In this document: piece after piece, positions 43,170-54,400 of the stretch
Numbering within the stretch: the first letter of the stretch is position 1
How the letters are laid out: each line of letters starts with the position of its first letter
Source of the DNA: Variovorax paradoxus
Lineage (GTDB): Bacteria; Pseudomonadota; Gammaproteobacteria; Burkholderiales; Burkholderiaceae_C
Direction of reading: 5' to 3'
DNA: 64,000 nucleotides
NCBI GenBank assembly: GCA_016806145.1
Contig: CP063166.1
Coordinates: forward strand, 4,216,001 to 4,280,000
Position numbers and translations under genes: made by a program
Notes under the pieces: model-generated
Seen by the model: only the letters and a program-made list of their open reading frames with translations
What the model was told of the DNA's origin: nothing
Database searches by the model: none

Positions 43170-45328
43170 CGGCGGCCTCCGCGCTCGGGCAGCGGCAGGC
43201 CGATCGCGCCCGGGGTTTGCGACGGGTCGGCGCCGTCCAGCAGCGGCAACGTCAGGGTCAGCACCGCGCCTTCGCTGGGGCCGTTGGAGGCGACCACGCC
43301 GCCGCCATGGACCGTGGCGATGCGATGCACCATGTGCAGGCCCAGCCCGATGCCCGGGATGCGCCGCACGCCGGCCGCGCGGTAGAAGCGCTCGAACACA
43401 TGCGTGAGGTCCTGCGGCATGAAGCCCGGGCCTTCGTCGCACACCTCGATGCGGACCTCCGGTTCATCGGCGGGACCACGCCGGATGCCGGCGCGCACGC
43501 GCACCGGCGAATGCGGCGGCGCGTACTTGATGGCGTTGGTCAGCAGGTTGTCCAGCGCGATGTGCATCAGCGTCTCGTCCGCGAGCACCGGCAACTCGCG
43601 CGCATCGAGCTGCAGCGAGATGCGCCCGCCCGCCGCGCCTTCGTTGTGCTCCTCGATCTTCTCGCGCAGGAACACCGCGAGCTCGAGCGGCGCCAGGTGC
43701 AGGTTGTTGCTCGAGGCATCGAGCCATTCGTCGGCCAGCAGGGTATCGACCAGGTCGCGCATGCGGAAGACCGTGCGACTGATCTTCTCGGCTTCCTTCC
43801 TGACCTCCTCGCGCGCCAGCGCGAGCCGGTCGTCCGAGAGGATCTGCGCCGAACCGCCGATCGTGCCCAGCGGGGTGCGGAACTCGTGCGACACCATGGC
43901 CAGCAGGCCGCGCTGCTCGCGCAGCGCCAGCGCCAGCTGGTCGTGCGTGCGGTGGTGCTGCGCGATCTCCTGGCGCAGGTCGCGCGTGCGCTGGTGCACG
44001 CGCTGCGCGAGACGCGCGCGATGCCGCAGCGACAGCGTGAGCGCGCGCCGCTCGCGATGGCGCACGCGCCAGCCCAGCGCGAAGAAGAAGGCCATGATGT
44101 GCAGGATGCTGCCGATCGCATAGCTGTACTGCGTGACCATCGTGTAGGGCAGCCACTGCAGGTTCTTCGCGAAGTGCACCGCGCCCGTCATCAGGTACAG
44201 CGCATAGCCGACCAGTCCGGGCCAGGCCTGGATGTTCCGGCGCATCGCCAGCGCGCACATCGGCACGATGCAGGCCGCGAACACCACCCACAGCAGGTTC
44301 AGAGGCCGTGCCACGCGCCCGTACCAGCCGGCGATGGCCAACGCGCAGGCCGCGAAGCAGAGCAGCGTCACCACCTGGAACACGCGGTTCATGCGCGGGA
44401 ACTGCCGCTCCATGTCGAGCAGCACCCGGGCGAATCCGAATGCGGCGGCCGTGTGCAGGCAGACCGAGAAGTTGTGCAATCGAACCGCGGCCACGGGGCT
44501 GTCCTGCAGCCACAGGGAGGCCGGCATGCCTTCCGAACTCGCGAACAGCAATCCGAGCGTGACGAGATAGCCCGCGTAGGCGATGAAGCGGCGGTCCGGC
44601 AGCGCGATGCCCATCATCAGGCTCACCACGGCCATCAGAAGGGCCATGCCGACGACGCCCGCATCGGCGAAATTGAGTTCCTGCTGCACCGTGGCCATCT
44701 CGCGCAGCGGCGACACGCCCCCCGCGAGGCTCAGCGACCGGTCACCCGCGAGCCGCACCCAGACCCAGCGCGGCTGCGTATCGCGCAGATCGGGCAGGCG
44801 CGTCGCCGGGATCGACCAGGGCAGCTCGCGCTTCGAACCCGCGCGCATGCCGCCGAGCGCGCGATGCGTGAAGCCGCCGCTCGCGCCGGCCTCGGCGTCG
44901 GGCCACCAGACGTCGAGGTAGTCGACATAGGGCGCATTGAGCCGCAGCCACCAGCCTTCCTCGAGCGGCCGCGCGACCTGCTCGGGCGAGGCCTCGATCT
45001 GGAAGCGCACCCACCACGCGCCGCGGGCGTAGCCGCCATTGAAGGCGCCCGGCAGCGTCTCGAATCGCTGCGCGTGGTCGGGCGACGCCACCTGCTCGCG
45101 CGTGAGCAGGCCGGTCCGGTCGTGATAGGCCTGCAGGTGCCCGTCGAAGTTGCGTTCGCGCATGCTCGACGCGGCGTCGAGCCTCAGCGGCTCCACCTGT
45201 GCCGGCACCTGTGTCTGCGCATGGCCCGGCAGCGCCAGGCAGGCGAGCAGGCACATGGCGAGCCATGCCACCAGACACGTGAAGCGTGGCGCAATGATCA
45301 AAGTTGCCGTCCGAGTCCTCGAATTCAT
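43166..45328 (-). CDS. 7TMR-DISM sensor histidine kinase 1
   Basis: A 720-residue membrane kinase. A signal peptide (about 1-38, ending LALPGHAQ) precedes a periplasmic domain of the 7TMR-DISMED2 type (about 45-210; YARGAWWVRFQI, WWLRLNAPYVDYLDVWWPD). Seven transmembrane helices lie at about 222-420, then a coiled region (RQRTRDLRQEI-like). The HisKA domain has H481 (MVSHEFRTPLGTI) and the ATPase domain has the N box DNLLTNAIKYA, DEGPGF and GIGLGLHM. It would sense an extracytoplasmic, perhaps carbohydrate-like, ligand and phosphorylate regulator 1, whose gene overlaps it by 4 bp. The start at 45328 is chosen because MNSRTRTAT is conserved in kinase 2; an upstream in-frame ATG (45376, MRNGDG) is not in frame there. 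The ribosome binding site is weak. Confidence 0.92.
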   Translation of the reverse strand: MNSRTRTATLIIAPRFTCLVAWLAMCLLACLALPGHAQTQVPAQVEPLRLDAASSMRERNFDGHLQAYHDRTGLLTREQVASPDHAQRFETLPGAFNGGYARGAWWVRFQIEASPEQVARPLEEGWWLRLNAPYVDYLDVWWPDAEAGASGGFTHRALGGMRAGSKRELPWSIPATRLPDLRDTQPRWVWVRLAGDRSLSLAGGVSPLREMATVQQELNFADAGVVGMALLMAVVSLMMGIALPDRRFIAYAGYLVTLGLLFASSEGMPASLWLQDSPVAAVRLHNFSVCLHTAAAFGFARVLLDMERQFPRMNRVFQVVTLLCFAACALAIAGWYGRVARPLNLLWVVFAACIVPMCALAMRRNIQAWPGLVGYALYLMTGAVHFAKNLQWLPYTMVTQYSYAIGSILHIMAFFFALGWRVRHRERRALTLSLRHRARLAQRVHQRTRDLRQEIAQHHRTHDQLALALREQRGLLAMVSHEFRTPLGTIGGSAQILSDDRLALAREEVRKEAEKISRTVFRMRDLVDTLLADEWLDASSNNLHLAPLELAVFLREKIEEHNEGAAGGRISLQLDARELPVLADETLMHIALDNLLTNAIKYAPPHSPVRVRAGIRRGPADEPEVRIEVCDEGPGFMPQDLTHVFERFYRAAGVRRIPGIGLGLHMVHRIATVHGGGVVASNGPSEGAVLTLTLPLLDGADPSQTPGAIGLPLPERGGRR

Positions 45329-45401
45329 GCGGGTCTTCGCGGGAAGGGATGTGCCGGTTCCATCGCCGTTTCGCATCGGATTCCGGGGCGCGGCCGCGCA
45401 G

Positions 45402-45421
45402 ATTACACCTTGCTTTTTCTT
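45402..45421 (-). promoter_or_regulatory. Conserved 20-bp box upstream of kinase 1
   Basis: The minus strand reads AAGAAAAAGCAAGGTGTAAT, 74-93 bp before the kinase 1 ATG, within the 161-bp gap after AT2. With the preceding base it gives the repeat GAAAG-N5-GCAAG. About 45 nt downstream of the box are conserved with the kinase 2 leader (CGCGGCCGCGCCCC then GAATCCGATGCG). TGTAAT at the end of the box also resembles a -10 element, so the box may overlap the promoter itself. The gap has GC-rich repeats near 45450-45480 but no clear terminator. Confidence 0.65.
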
Positions 45422-45489
45422 TCGACCGCAAGGTGGCGCCAAGCGTCATGCATCGGGCCGCGGGCGCGAACCGCCGGCCCCGCACGCCG

Positions 45490-48400
45490 TCACCACTTCA
45501 CGCGAACGCCCAGCCCCGCATTGACCGAGCTGCCCACGCGCGCGACGCCACCCGAAGCCCACTGCTTGCCGAGTTCGCCATACAGGCTCGTGCGCTGGCT
45601 CAGTGCCAGCGTGAAGCCTGCTGCCAGCTCGGTGGTCGTGCCACCGATCGATGCGCCCACCGGCGTGATCGCCGCCGGGTTCACGAAGCGCGCGATGTCG
45701 TTGCCCTTCGAGCTGCGGTAGACGTTCAGGCGCGCATACGGCTGCAGCGTGCCCGCTCCCGTCGCGAAGCTGCCCTTGATGCGAACGCCCGCGCGTGCGG
45801 TCCAGCTGCTGTCGGCATCCTGCTGCACCAGCGCACCGGGGATCGCCACGTCGTCCAGGCGCAGGCGCTGGTGGATCAGTTGCAGCTGCGGCTCCACCGA
45901 CCAGCCGCCCGTGCCCAGCGCGAAGGCCTTGCCCACCTCGATCGAGGCCAGGAAGCTGTTGCCCTTGCCCGTGACACCGGCGCTCAGCTGCGGTTGCGCC
46001 GTGTAGCGGTGACGGCCGGCTTGAAGCACCGTGTCGGCATAGAAGCCGTCGTCGCTCGTGAATGTGCCGTACAGGCCCAGGTACTGGCTGCGCAGGTCGT
46101 TGCGGCCTGCAGCGCCGTTCAGGAGCCCGCTGCTGAAGCCGCTGACACGCGTGTCGCCCTCGAGCTGGCCCACGTAGATGCCTGCGCGCCAGTTCGCATT
46201 GGCCCACAGGTCGGTACCGGCCTGCAGCCCGCTCACGCGGCCTTCGGCATGCGGAGAGACAGTGCCTCCCTGGCGGATGTCCATGTCGGTGGAGATCAGA
46301 CGGCCCCAGGCGCGACGGTTGCCGCCGTCGATGCTCGAGCTCGTACCACCGCTGCCGCGCACGTCGTCGTCGCCTATGCGCTGGCTCAGGCTGGCGAGCA
46401 TGCCGAGGTTGCTCTGGCGAAGCTGGTTCGGAAGCGCTGCGAAGAGGGAAGCTTCGGCGCGGTAGGTCGGCAGCGAGGCTCCGGGCTCTGCTTCTGTGCG
46501 CAGGTACCAGTTCTCGCCTTCACCGCCTGCGTCGCCTGCATAGAGACGGTACTCGTAGGCACCGGCGTCGACGCGGCCGCCCGAGAGCACGAAGGCGTCC
46601 TTGCTGGTCTGCGCGGTGGTGGTCGCGCCGTTCTTCGCGCTGATCAGCTCGATGCCCGCGCCGCTGGTGCGGGCGCCCAGGCCGCCGAGGTTGGTGACCT
46701 GCACGGTCGTCTTGCCGCTCGCACTGGCCGATGCGCCGTCGAGCACCAGGCGGTCTGCGATGCCAGGGTTGTCGAGCTTGGCGCCGAGGCGCAGCACGCC
46801 GTTGTTGCCGACGTAGGGGCCGGTCAAGGTCAAGGTCGTGCCTGGGACCGTGCCCAGCAGGGAGACAGTGCCGGCGTTGGTCAGACCGGCCATCTTCTGG
46901 CTGAAGCCGCCGAGGTCCAACGTGGCGCCGCTGGCGACTACAGCGCTCGATGCGGCGCTGAAGGCGTTGGTGGCGCCTGCCTTCAAGGTGCCGCTGGTGA
47001 CGCGGGTCTCGCCTGCGTACGTTGCAGAGCCTGCGAGTGTGAGCGTGCCTGCGCCGACCTTGACGAGCGAGCCCGTGGTGCCGGTGATGGCGCCCGAGAT
47101 CGTGTTGTCGCCTCCGATGGCGCCGGTGGTCAGCGTCTTGGCGCCGAGCACCACATCGCCTGCACCACCAAGCGAGCCGATGCTCGTGCCCGTGGTCGTC
47201 AGGTCGATGCGCACTTGGCCACCCGCTGCATTGGTCACCGTGGCGCCTGCAGCGCTCGCGATGTCTTGCAGTCGCAAGGTGCCTGCATTGGCGATAGCGA
47301 GCTTGCCCGCGTCCGCCTTGCCACCAAACTGCAACGTGGCGCCCGATGCAACGCTTGCCGCGCCGCTGCCGAGTGCGCCTGTCACTTCGGTGGCGAGCGT
47401 ACCCGCATCTACCAGCGTGCCGCCGCTGTAGCTGTTGGCGCTGCTCAAGGTCAGCGTGCCCGTGCCGATCTTGCGCAGCTTGCCCGTGCCGCTCATCGTG
47501 CCCGCATAGGTGCCGGCAGTCTTGCCCTGATCGAAGGCGACTTCGGCGTTGTTGACGATATTGCCCTGCAGGCTCGTCGCGCTGCCCTGTAGTACGCCGC
47601 CCTTGACGGTGGTACCACCGGTGTAGGTGTTCGTGCCACCGAGGATCAACCGGCCGGCATCCTCCTTCGAGATTCCGCCCGTGCCGCTGAGCGCCACATT
47701 GAGGGTCGCGGTCATGGTCGCACCTGCGGCCGTGCCATCGCCCACGCGGATCACCGAGTTGGCGCTATCCACCACGATGCCGTCACCCTGCACCACATAG
47801 CCATCGGTGGCGAACTGCGCACCCGCGATACGCACCGCGCCACCGGCGGAATCTACCGTCACGGTTCCGGCCTTGCCGCCGAACACCGCGAACTGGTTCT
47901 GCGCCCAGTTGCCGTTGAGCTTGCCGTCCATGTCGGCCCAGGCGTCCATCGAGGGCTGCGGGTTGCCCACGCGCCAGGTGCCCGAACCGCCAGCGATCTG
48001 TCCGTCGTTGTACTTGGTGCTGTCGCCACCGTCCCAGAAGTTCAGCGACAGGCCCGCGCGGTTCACCAGGTTGACCTGGTTCGCCACCGAGGTCTGAACC
48101 TGCAGGTCCGCCGCCTTGGTCGAGCCAGGCACCGTGCCGATGTCCAGACCGTTGTCGGTGAAGCTGCCGCCATAGCTCATGAGCCTGTAGAGGCCGGGTC
48201 CGAAGCTGCCGCCCGCCGACTGCGCGACGTTCAGCGTGCCGTCGAGGTTCAGGTTGCCGGTCACGTTGGTCAGGTCGTTGAGCGCGCCGCCAGGAACGCC
48301 GGCTTGACCGAGTTCGTAGTTGAGCGTGGAGCCACCCGCGAGCGTGAGCGCACCGAGCGTCAGCGTGCCAGGGCTGTTGCCCGCCGCGAGGATGCCGCCC

Positions 48401-51400
48401 TTGTCGATGGTCACCGCGCCCGCAATGCTGCCGCTGCCCGCGAGCGTCGCGCCGCTCTGGACCTGCACCGCACCCGTACCCGTCGCACTGCCGCTCTTGT
48501 TGTTCACGCTCAGCGTGCCCGCGCCCACGGTGGTGCCACCGGTGTAGGTGTTCGCGCCCGTGAGCGTCAGCGTGCCAGTCCCCACCTTGACGAGCGAGCC
48601 ACCCGTGCCGCCGATCGTGCCCGACAGCGTGCTGTTGGCATTCAATCCGCCGAGCGTGAGCGCCTTTGCGCCCAGCGCGATGTCGCCCGCGCCACCGAGG
48701 GTGCCGATGCTCACGCCCGTCGTGGCCTGGTCGATGCGCACCTGCGCACCGGCCGCGTTGCTCACCGTCGCCTTGTCGGCCGTCGCGTCGTCCGCGAACG
48801 CCAGCACGGCGCCCGAGGCATTGACGAGGTTGGCGCTGCCCGCGCTCGCGTTGCCTTGCAGGCGCACCGTGCCGCTGTTGGCGACCGACAGGCTTCCCAG
48901 GTCGGCCTTTCCGCCGAACTGCAGCGTGGCGCCCGAAGCCACGCTCGCCGCGCCGCTGCCGAGGGCTCCGGTCACGTCGGTGGCCAGCGTGCCGGCGTCG
49001 ACGAAGGTGCCGCCTGCGTAGCTGTTCGCGCTGGTCAGCGTCAACGTGCCCGTGCCGATCTTGCGCAGCTTGCCCGTGCCGCTCATCGTGCCCGCATAGC
49101 TGCCGGTCTTGGCCTGGTCGAACACGACTTCCGCATCGTTGACGATGCCGCCTTGCAGGCTCGCGGTGTTGCCTTGCAGCACGCCGGCCTTCACGGTCGT
49201 GCCGCCGGTGTAGGTGTTGGTGCCGCCGAGGATCAGGCGACCCACGTCGTCCTTCACCAGGCCGCCCGTGCCGGTCAGCGCGACGTTGACCGTCGCCGTG
49301 CGATCGACGTCCGTGCCCGAACCATCGCCCACGCGCACCACCGTGCCGGAGGCACCCAATTCGATTGCATCGCCCTGCAGCACATAGCCGTCGGCCGCGA
49401 ACTGCGCGCCGTTGATGCGCACCGTGCCGCCCGCGTTGCTGACCGTGACCGTGCCGCCCGTGCCGCTGAACACCGCGAACTGGTCCTGCGCCCAGGCCGC
49501 ATTGATCTTGCCGTCCGCACCGGTCCAGCCGTCTCCGGGGACGCCCACGCGCCACGTGCCCGCACCGCCCGCGATCTTGCCGTCGTTGTACTTCGTGTTG
49601 TCGCCACCATCCCAGAAGTTCAGCGACAGGCCCGTGCGGTTCACGAGATTGACCTGCTGCGCCACCGAGGTCTGCACCTGCAGGTCCTTCGCCGCGATCG
49701 GCGCACTGCCGATGTCCAGGCCGTTGTCGGTCAGGCTGCCGGTGTAGTCGATCAGGCGATAGATGCCCGCGCCGAACAAGCCGCCCTTCGATTGCGCCAC
49801 GTTGAGCGTGCCGTCGAGCTGCAGGTTGCCGTTGACCTGCACGCGGTCGTTGAGCGCCCCACCGACGGTGTTGGCCTGGCCCAGGTCGTAGTTGAGCACC
49901 GCGCCTTCGGCGAGGTTCAGGCCGCCCAGCGTCAGCGTGCCGACGCCGCCATTGCCCGCCGACAGGATGCCGCCCTTGGCGATGCTGACCGCACCCGCCA
50001 CGCTGCCGTTGCCAGCAAGCGTCCCGCCGCCCTGCACCTGCACAGCCCCCGTCCCCGTCGCACTGCCGCTCGCATTGTTCACGGCGAGCGTGCCCGCGGC
50101 GATGGTGGTGCCACCGGTATAGCTGTTGGCAGCACTCAGGTCGAGCGTACCGCTGCCGACCTTGACGAGCGAACCGCCGGCACCACTGAGCGTGCCCGAC
50201 ACGGCGGTGCTGGTGTTCAACCCGCCCGTGGTCAGCACCTTTGCGCCCAGCAGCACATCGCCCGCGCCGCCCAGGGCACCGATGTCGACGCCCGTGGTCG
50301 CCTGGTCGATGCGCAGTTGCGCGCCGGCCTGGTTCAGCACCGTGGCCGTGCCGGCCGAAGCGTCGTCCGCGAAGGCCAGCGCGCCGCCCGCGGCGTTGGT
50401 GATCGTCGACGTTCCCGCGCTGGCCTTGCCCTGGAAGCGCACCGCCCCCTGGTTGCCGATGGCAATGCCGCCCGCATCGAAGACGCCACCCAGTTGCAGC
50501 GCGGCCCCCGCGGCCACGCTCGCCGCGCCGCTGCCGAGCGCGCCCGCGACGTCGGACGCGAGGGTGCCCGCGTCCACGAAGGTGCCACCCGCGTAGTTGT
50601 TGGCGCTGCCCAGGGTCAGCGTGCCGCCGCCGACCTTGCGCAAGCCGCCGGCGCCGCTCACCGTGCCGTTCAGTGCCAGCGTGCGGGTCGCGTCGATGTC
50701 GAAGGCACTGGCGCCCGCTCCCAGGCTCACGGCGCGTTGGCTCGTGGCGTCGCCCGTGAGATGCAGCGTCGCGCCTTCGAGCGCGAGGCCGCCCGAGGCC
50801 GCGCCGAGGTTGGCGTCCGACGCGATCTGCAGGATGCCGCCCTTGATGGTCGTGCCGCCGCTGTAGCTGTTGCTTCCCTCGAGCACCAAGGTGCCCAGGT
50901 CGTCCTTCACCAGGCCGCCCGCACCGCCGAGAACCGACGCGATCGTGGCCGTCATGCCCGCGCCGGCCGCGGTGCCGTCGCCCACGCGCACCGTGGTCGC
51001 CGCGTCGCCGAGCTCGATCTCGTCGCCCTGCACGCGGTAGCCGTTGGTGGCGAACTGCGCGCCGTTGATGCGCACCGTGCTGCCCGCGTTGCTGACCGTC
51101 ACGGTACCGGCGCTGCCGCCGAACACCGCGAACTGTCCCTGCGCCCAGGCCGCGTTGATCTTGCCGTCCGCGCCGGTCCAGCCATCGCCCGGCACGCCCA
51201 CGCGCCAGGTGCCGTTGCCGCCGGCCACCAGGCCGTCGTTGTACTTGCTCGCGTCGCTGCCGTCCCAGAAGTTCAGCGACAGGCCCGCGCGATTGATCAG
51301 ATTCACCTGTTGCGCCACAGAGGTCTGCACCTGCAGGTCGGTGGCGACACCCGGTGCCGTGCCGATGTCCAGGCCGTTGTCGGTCAGGCTGCCCGTGTAG

Positions 51401-54400
51401 CTGATGAGCCGGTACAGGCCCGCGCCGAAGCTGCCGCCCGCGGACTGCGCCACGTTGAGCGTGCCGTCGAGCTGCAGGTTGCCGTTGACGTTGACGAGGT
51501 CGTTGAGCGGGCCGCCCACGGTGTTGGCCTGGCCCAGGTCGTAGTTGAGCACCGCGCCATCGGCCAGGCTCAGGCTGCCGAGCGTCAGCGTGCCCACGCC
51601 CCCATTGCCGGCCGACAGCACGCCGCCCTTGGCGATGTTCACGGCACCGGCGATGCTGCCATTGCCGGCCAAGGTCGCGCCGCCCTGGATCTGCACCGTG
51701 CCCGTGCCGGTCGCGCTGCCGCTCGCGTTGTTGGCCGCGAGCGTGCCGCCCGCCACCGTGGTGCCGCCGGTGTAGGTATTGGCGCCACTCAGCGAGAGCG
51801 TGCCGGCACCGACCTTGACGATCGAGCCACCGGTGCCCGAGCCGGGCTGCGCGAAGACACTGCCCGTGTCGCTGACGGTGCCCGAGATCGTGTCGCCCGC
51901 GTTCAGACCGCCGAGCGTGAGCTGCGTGGCACCGAGGACGACCCCGCCCGCGCCCGACAGCGAGCCGAGCTCGAGGCCGGTCTTCGAGGTCGACCCCGAG
52001 ACATCGACCACGCCGCCCGCCGCGTTGGCGATCGACGCGCCGGCGCCCGCGCTGTCGTCGGCGAAATAGACCGTGCCGCCCTTCGCGTTGTCGATCTTCG
52101 CGCTGCCCGCCGTGGCCGCGCCAAGGAAGTTCAGGAGGCTGTCGGCGCCGTTGGTGATGCTCGCGCCGCCCGCGCTCGCGTTCTGCTGGAAGTAGACCGC
52201 GCCGCCCTGGTTGGTGATGGTGGCCGTGCCCGCGCTGGTCGTGTCTGCGAACTGCACCGCGTTCGCCGTCGGCGACTGCCAGCCCGTGCCGTTGACCGTG
52301 ATGTTCGCGTTGCCGCCCGTTGCGTTCTGCGCGAAAGACAGCCGGTTGTCGCTGTCGGCCGAGCCCGCGCGACCGATGACATAGGCATTGCTCGCGGCAC
52401 TGGCGGCGCCGAACAGGGTCACGCGCGTGCCGCTGCCCTGCTGCTGCACCGCGCCGCTGCCGAAGGCACCGCTGGCGCTCGTGACCACGCTCGCGCCGCC
52501 CTGCACCACGGTGCCGCCCTTGTAGCTGCCGGTCGCCCCCAGGCCCAGGCTGCCGCCCGCGCCGGTGACGGTCAACGCGCCGTCGCCGCTGATGGAACTG
52601 CCCAGGCCCCAGCTCGCATTGGCGAGCTCGACGGTGCCGCCGCCCGCGCCCAGCACGAGCGCGCGCGTGCTGGAGAACGGCGCGGACCCCGCGGCGATGC
52701 GCAAGGTACCGCCATCGAGCGCGAGGCCCGTGCCGCCCGCGCCGAGGTTGCCGTCGTTCGAGATCTGCAGGATGCCGCCCTTGACCGTGGTGCCGCCGGC
52801 GTAGGAGTTCGCGGCGCCGAGCACCAGCGTGCCGCCGTCGTCCTTCACCAGGCCGCCCGTGCCGCCGATGGCGGCGTTGATGGTCGCTGTCATGCCCGCG
52901 CTCGCGGCCGTGCCGTCGCCCACGCGCACCAGCGTGGCCGGCGCGTTGATCGTCAAGGCGTCGCCATTGATGGTGTAGCCGTCGACCGCGAACTGCGCGC
53001 CGCCGATGCGCACCGCGCCGCCCGCGCCCTTGTTGTCGACCGTGACGGTGCCGGCCTGCCCGGTGAAGATCGCGAAGCCGTCCTGCGCCCAGGTGCCGTT
53101 CACGAGGCCGTTGGCATCGGCCCAGCTGTCGCCGGGCGCGCCCGCGCGCCAGGTGCCCGATCCGCCGGCGATCTTGCCGTCGTTGAAGTTCGCGCTGTCG
53201 GTGCCGTCCCAGACATTGAGCGACAGGCCGTCGAGGTTCACCAGGTTGACCTGGTTGGCGACGGCGGTCTGCACCGCGAGCTTGCTCGCATCGGTGGGCG
53301 CGGTGCCGATCTCCAGGCCGTTGTCGGTCAGCGTGCCGGTGTAGTTGATGAGGCGATAGAGGCCCGCGCCGAACTTGCCGCCGGCCGTCTGCGCCACGTT
53401 GAGCGTGCCGTCGAGCTGCAGGTTGCCGTTGACGTTGACGAGGTCGTTGAGGGCCCCGCCGGCCACGCCGGCCTGACCCAGGTCGTAGTTGAGCACCGCG
53501 CCATCGGCCAAATTCAAGCCGCCAACGGTCAGCGTGCCCGCACCGCCATTGCCGGCCGACAGCACGCCGCCCTTCGCGACGTTCACCGCGCCCGCGATGC
53601 TGCCCGTGCCCGCGAGCGTCGCCCCCGACTGCACCTGCACCGCACCCGTGCCGGTCGCGCTGCCGCTCGCGTTGTTCGCGGCCAGCGTGCCGCCCGCCAC
53701 CGTGGTGCCGCCGGTGTAGGTGTTGGCGCCGGTGAGCGCCAGCGTGCCGCTGCCCACCTTGACCACCGACCCATCCGCGCCGCTGATCGTGCCAGACAGG
53801 GTGGTGCTCGCGTTCAGCCCGCCCGTGGTCAGCGCCTTCGCGCCCAGCAGCACATCGCCCGCGCCTTCGAGCGAGCCGATGCCCACGCCCGCATTGGCCA
53901 GGCCGTCGATGCGCAGTTGCCCGCCCGCGTTGTTCACCACCGTCGCCTGGTCCGCGCTCGCGCGCTCCAGGAAGTCGATCGTTCCGCCGCTTTCGTTGAC
54001 CAGCCGCGCCTGACCCGCGCTCGCATCGCCGCGCAGTTCGGTGCGACCGCCCGCGAAGTTGGTGATCTGCGCCTGGCCCGCGCTGGCGGTGAAGCCGAAG
54101 GTGCTCAGGCCGCCGCGGTTCTCGATCACGGCCTTGCCCGCGCTCGCGCTGTCGCGGAATTCGACCGCGGCGCCCTGGTTCGCCGTGATGGTCGCTTCGC
54201 CGGCCGAGCTGCCGTTGCCGAACTGCACGAAGCCGCCCTTGTCGGCCGGCGCGCCGCCGCTCGCGGCGGCCGTGATCGCGAGCTTGCCCGCATCGGCCGT
54301 GTTGGCGAAGGCCAGCGTCGCATTGCCCGCCACCGACACCGGCCCGCTGCCGAGCGCGCCCGTCACCGTCGCATCGAGCCCACCCTCCGCGATCTCGGTG

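Noticed and set aside
33015..43385. A 3456-codon open frame on the plus strand across AT1, and similar long plus-strand frames at 24708-31580 and 48304-57627
   Set aside because: They are antisense shadows of the autotransporter genes. The Gly/Ala/Thr/Asn-rich, GC-rich coding repeats rarely produce stop codons on the opposite strand. The translated antisense products are low-complexity Arg/Ala/His-rich and lack start signals or domains.
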